64,000 nucleotides of DNA, from the NCBI RefSeq assembly GCF_002926165.1, contig NZ_MAGP01000106.1, forward strand, positions 1 to 64,000, written 5' to 3'. Shown here one piece after another: positions 60,943 through 64,000 of this stretch (its first letter is position 1; the number at the start of each line of letters is the position of its first letter). The translations under genes and the position numbers were made by a program. The notes below the pieces were generated by a model, which worked only from the letters and a program-made list of their open reading frames with translations, was not told the origin of the DNA and searched no databases. This DNA comes from Micromonospora chalcea (GTDB lineage: Bacteria > Actinomycetota > Actinomycetes > Mycobacteriales > Micromonosporaceae).

Positions 60943-61722
60943 TCACACGAACTTCTCGGAGGCGAGGAACTCGACCAGCTTCACGCCGCCCTCGCCCTCG
61001 TCGGTGATCTTCTCGCCGCCCGAACGCGGCGGGCGCTTCAAGTGCTCCACCACCGCGCTGGTCGCGCCGTCGAAGCCCACCTCCGCCGGGGCCACGCCCA
61101 GGTCGCCCAGGGAGAGCGTCTGCACCGGCTTCTTCTTCGCCGCCATGATGCCCTTGAACGACGGGTACCGCGGCTCGTTGATCGTGTCCCAGACGGAGAC
61201 CACAGCCGGGGTCGAGGCGGTCACCACCTCGTAGCCCTCCTCAGTCTGCCGCTCCACCGTCAGCGTCGAGCCGTCGACGGTGAGCTTGCGCGCGCCGGTC
61301 AGCGCGGCCACACCCAGCCGCTCGGCGATCATGTGCGGCATCACCTGCACCCGCCCGTCGGTCGACTCCGCACCGCACAGAACCAGATCGGCGCCCAACT
61401 GACCGAGCGCGGCGGCGAGGACCTTCGAGGTCGCCACCGCGCAGGAACCGTGCAGCGCGCCATCCACCACATGCACGGCCTTGTCCGGGCCCATCGACAG
61501 CGCCTTACGGATCGACTCGGTCGCCCGGTCCGGACCCATCGTCAGGATGGTGACCTCACCACCATGCGCTTCCTTGATCTTCAACGCCTCTTCGATGGCG
61601 TACTCGTCCATCTCATTGATGACGTTGTTCGCCGAACCGCGGTCGACGGTGTTGTCGTCAGAACGCAGGCTGCGGTCCGCGCCCGAATCAGGCACCTGCT
61701 TGACGAGTACGACGATATTCAT
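60943..61722 (-). CDS. etfB: Electron transfer flavoprotein beta subunit
   Basis: 259 residues. ATG 61722 is preferred to GTG 61734 because AGGAAGGG lies about ten bases upstream of it and the family starts MNIVVLVKQVPD. AMP-binding region VTILTMGPDRATESIRKALS and LVLCGAESTDG are standard; KGIMAAKKKP is the recognition-loop segment that contacts acyl-CoA dehydrogenases. Partner of EtfA. Confidence 0.95.
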   Translation of the reverse strand: MNIVVLVKQVPDSGADRSLRSDDNTVDRGSANNVINEMDEYAIEEALKIKEAHGGEVTILTMGPDRATESIRKALSMGPDKAVHVVDGALHGSCAVATSKVLAAALGQLGADLVLCGAESTDGRVQVMPHMIAERLGVAALTGARKLTVDGSTLTVERQTEEGYEVVTASTPAVVSVWDTINEPRYPSFKGIMAAKKKPVQTLSLGDLGVAPAEVGFDGATSAVVEHLKRPPRSGGEKITDEGEGGVKLVEFLASEKFV

Positions 61723-61730
61723 CGCTTCGA

Positions 61731-62609
61731 TCACCCTTCCTGTCTCGCGGCGTCACGCATGCTCCGGGCGTCCTGGCCACCGAGGGAGTCAATGCCCACC
61801 TCGGCATTGTGCGCGTGCGCGACGTGGTGCAGCCCGAACACCGAATCCATTCCGTCCCGCAGGCCCATGAGGTCCTCGGCCTGGTTGACCGCCTTCTTGG
61901 TCAGCGCGAGACCCAGACGCGGCATCTGCGCGATCCGTGCGGCGAGCCCCATGACCTCCGCCTCGAGCTCGTCTCTGGCGACCACCCGGTTGACCATGCC
62001 GAGCTCGGCGGCGCGCGCCGCCGGCATCCGGTCGCCGGTGAAGAGAAACTCCTTGGCGAAGCGCGGACCCAGCACCCACGGGTGGGCGAAGTACTCGACG
62101 CCGGGGATCCCCATGCGGACGACCGGATCGGCGAAGAACGCGTCGTCCGAGGCGACGATCAGGTCGCACGACCAGGCGAGCATGAGGCCCCCGGCGATGC
62201 ACGCTCCCTGCACCATCGCGATCATCGGCTTGGGCAGCTCACGCCAGCGGCGGCACATCCCGAGGTACACCTCGGACTCCCGGGCGAACCGGCTGTCGGC
62301 CCCGGCCTTGCCCACATGGTCCCACCACAGTCCGGCCCGCCTGTCGAACGACGAGTCGATGTCCCGGCCCGGCGTACCGATGTCGTGGCCGGCCGAGAAG
62401 TGCTTCCCCGCGCCCGCCAGGACGATGACCTTCACCTCGTCGTCCGCGGCCGCGCGGTAGAACGCGTCGTCGAGCGCGTAGGTCATCGCCGAGTTCTGCG
62501 CGTTGCGGTACTCCGGCCGGTTCATCGTCACGACGGCCACCGGCCCCCGCGTCTCGTACCGGACGACCTCCGCCGCCGCCTGCGGGTCCACGCCGCTGGT
62601 CTCGCTCAT
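61731..62609 (-). CDS. Crotonase (enoyl-CoA hydratase family) without both hydratase Glu residues
   Basis: 292 residues from ATG 62609, behind GAAGGAGA. Oxyanion-hole elements HFSAGHDIG and VQGACIAGGLMLAWSCD are present, but the two acid/base Glu of classical hydratases read Met (GGLM) and Val (FADPVVRMGIPG). The gap between the halves is longer than usual (DIDSSFDRRAGLWWDHVGKA). It is probably a different crotonase activity, such as hydrolase, isomerase or C-C lyase. Cotranscribed with etfB and the dehydrogenase pair. Confidence 0.85.
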   Translation of the reverse strand: MSETSGVDPQAAAEVVRYETRGPVAVVTMNRPEYRNAQNSAMTYALDDAFYRAAADDEVKVIVLAGAGKHFSAGHDIGTPGRDIDSSFDRRAGLWWDHVGKAGADSRFARESEVYLGMCRRWRELPKPMIAMVQGACIAGGLMLAWSCDLIVASDDAFFADPVVRMGIPGVEYFAHPWVLGPRFAKEFLFTGDRMPAARAAELGMVNRVVARDELEAEVMGLAARIAQMPRLGLALTKKAVNQAEDLMGLRDGMDSVFGLHHVAHAHNAEVGIDSLGGQDARSMRDAARQEG

Positions 62610-62656
62610 CTGGATCTCCTTCTCACGGGTCGGTGTACGTCGTGCGGGGCCGGCGG

Positions 62657-63673
62657 TCAGGACGCGGGGCGCACGCCGGTCAGGCCGACACCGAGGTCGT
62701 CCAGCAGAGCCGCCCGGTGCCAGGCGGCGCTGCCCCACGACGACTCCAGAGCCCACGACCGCTTGAGGAACAGGTGCAGGTCGTACTCGGTTGTGTAACC
62801 GATCGCGCCGTGGCACTGCAGGGCGGCCCGGCCCACGACGTGCGCCGCCTCGGACGCCAGCGCCTTGGCCGTCGCCAGGGCGCGCAGCCGGCCCGGAAGG
62901 CCCGCGGCCAGCTCGAACCCGGCCGTCGCCACCACCGGTACGGCGAACTCCAGGTGCAGCAGCGCCGTGGCGAGGTGGTGCTTGACCGCCTGGAAGCTGC
63001 CGATCGGCACCCCGAACTGCTCCCGGGTGCGGACGTGCTCGACAGTGAGGTCGAGCATCCGCCGGGACAGCCCGATGAGCTCGGCCGAGGTCGCCAGCAC
63101 CCCGCGCTCCCAGGCCAGCCGCACCACCTGCGGGTCGTCCACCGCCGCCACGAGCCGCGCGCCTGCGTACCCGGTCAGGTCCAGCGCGACGTCCACCGAC
63201 GGCGACGTCGAGACCGCCGCGTCGGACACGTCGAGAATCTCGATGCGCCCCGTCCCACCGAAGCCGCCACGCAGCACCAGGTCGACACCGGAACCGAACG
63301 CGACATGCCCGGTCTCCGCAGGGTCGGCGCCGACCGTGAGGCCCCCCTCGACGAGCTTCGCCAGCAGGTCCGGAGCGCCCGCGGCGAGCACCGCCGGGGC
63401 GACCGCGAGGGTCGCCGTGAGCGGCAGCGGCGCGGCGGCGTACCCGATCTGCGCGAAGACCGACACGAGGTGGTTCTCGTCCAGGCCCAGCCCGCCGTCG
63501 TCCTCGGCCACGAGCAGCCCCGCAACGCCGAGACCGGCCAGGCTCTCGGCCAGTGCGGCCACCTGCGCCGATCCGGCTCCGGCGCGTACCGTCTGCGGCG
63601 GGCACCGGTCGGTGAGCACCTGACGGACGACCGCCTCCAGCTCCCGCTGCTCGTCACTCGGAGCGAAACGCAC
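62657..63673 (-). CDS. Acyl-CoA dehydrogenase, short (beta-type) subunit of a heteromeric enzyme
   Basis: 338 residues from GTG 63673, shorter than the usual 380-400. Acyl-CoA dehydrogenase features remain: LAGLGVAGLLVAEDDGGLGL, REQFGVPIGSFQAVKHHLA and LQCHGAIGYTTEYDLHLFLKR. The FAD-site GS-D loop and the EGT catalytic segment are missing. In actinobacterial steroid degradation such short FadE chains pair with a longer chain in an alpha2beta2 enzyme. The next gene upstream, six bases away, is the likely partner. Confidence 0.85.
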   Translation of the reverse strand: MRFAPSDEQRELEAVVRQVLTDRCPPQTVRAGAGSAQVAALAESLAGLGVAGLLVAEDDGGLGLDENHLVSVFAQIGYAAAPLPLTATLAVAPAVLAAGAPDLLAKLVEGGLTVGADPAETGHVAFGSGVDLVLRGGFGGTGRIEILDVSDAAVSTSPSVDVALDLTGYAGARLVAAVDDPQVVRLAWERGVLATSAELIGLSRRMLDLTVEHVRTREQFGVPIGSFQAVKHHLATALLHLEFAVPVVATAGFELAAGLPGRLRALATAKALASEAAHVVGRAALQCHGAIGYTTEYDLHLFLKRSWALESSWGSAAWHRAALLDDLGVGLTGVRPAS

Positions 63674-63679
63674 GCCTGA

Positions 63680-64000
63680 TCACCTCCTCGGCAGACCGAG
63701 CAGGCGCTCGGCGATGATGTTGCGCTGGATCTCGTTGGTGCCCGCGTAGATCGGGCCCGACAGCGAGAACTGGTAGCCGCGGGTCCACGGCCCGTCGACG
63801 AGCGCGTCCGGGCCGAGCAGTTCCAGCGCCGTCTCGTGCAACGCGATGTCCAGCTCGGACCAGAAGACCTTGTTGAGGCTCGAACGTGCGCCGGCCGGAC
63901 GACCCTCGACGATGTCGGTGACCTGAGCCAGCGTGAACTGCTGGTAGGCGTGCGCCTGCATCCACGAGCGCGCCACCCGGTCGCGGAGCAGGTCGGTCGC
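63680..64000 (-). CDS. Acyl-CoA dehydrogenase (alpha-type) C-terminal part, runs off right edge
   Basis: About 106 codons lie in the window and the frame stays open to base 64000, so the N-terminus is beyond the edge. The visible part ends SGPIYAGTNEIQRNIIAERL and LGLPRR, the typical terminal helix of FadE alpha subunits. Ala stands where simple enzymes have Glu, as in the heteromeric steroid-type FadE whose base lies elsewhere. Only six bases separate it from the short subunit gene. Confidence 0.85.
   Translation of the reverse strand, partial: ATDLLRDRVARSWMQAHAYQQFTLAQVTDIVEGRPAGARSSLNKVFWSELDIALHETALELLGPDALVDGPWTRGYQFSLSGPIYAGTNEIQRNIIAERLLGLPRR

Noticed and set aside
59953..62460. 835-codon plus-strand frame opposite etfA, etfB and the crotonase gene
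   Set aside because: Antisense shadow; the etf genes are unmistakable on the minus strand.

Overview
The window is very GC-rich, with strong G/C preference at third codon positions, many GTG starts and many four-base ATGA/GTGA gene overlaps. Together with the gene families present (F420-type LLM oxidoreductase, mycothiol-type MDMPI/DinB protein, actinobacterial GntR/FCD regulators), this points to an actinomycete, most likely Micromonosporaceae. That placement is inference. No rRNA, tRNA, CRISPR array or insertion sequence was recognised.

Region 1 (1-24.3 kb) is a giant polymorphic-toxin locus. One reading frame, still open at the left edge, runs to 18062 and encodes more than 6000 residues. 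It carries a metzincin-like HExxHxxGxxD motif, a clan-CD (C80-like) His/Cys module, two long coiled coils, beta-rich segments, a complete RHS/YD unit, a papain-fold (Tox-PL-like) toxin module, and then a second RHS unit that stops abruptly. A perfect 14-bp hairpin follows. Next come an Imm35/YrhB-like putative immunity gene, another perfect hairpin, and a tightly coupled operon of SseB-like proteins, two duplicated accessory proteins and a GlcNAc-type glycosyltransferase. Three hypothetical genes follow.

Region 2 (24.4-54.3 kb) is a catabolic island for a cyclic or branched carboxylic acid handled as a CoA thioester. It holds two acyl-CoA ligases, three acyl-CoA dehydrogenases, four SDRs, crotonases, an AMACR-like CoA-transferase-family protein, a fused class I CoA-transferase, an SCP2-type thiolase with an HMGCS-like/DUF35 fusion partner, thioesterases, and a Liv-type ABC importer with a fused permease-ATPase. 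The AliA/AliB/BadK/BadH/BadI-like set resembles the aerobic cyclohexanecarboxylate route, but several active sites are altered, so the true substrate may differ (terpenoid, naphthenic or steroid-ring acid). Two paralogous GntR/FCD regulators bracket most of the block. A related motif around TATCCCGTAT occurs at the promoter of each of the four minus-strand operons, suggesting one regulon.

Region 3 (54.3-58.9 kb) is a small scar-like island. It contains an internally deleted NmrA-type pseudogene, a small hypothetical gene, a frameshifted histidine-kinase remnant whose phospho-acceptor His is Gln, and an intact McrBC type IV restriction pair.

Region 4 (58.9-64 kb) holds an MBL-fold hydrolase and a second beta-oxidation operon: etfA, etfB, a crotonase, and a probable heteromeric acyl-CoA dehydrogenase pair whose last member runs off the right edge. 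The ETF would take electrons from the dehydrogenases of both catabolic regions.
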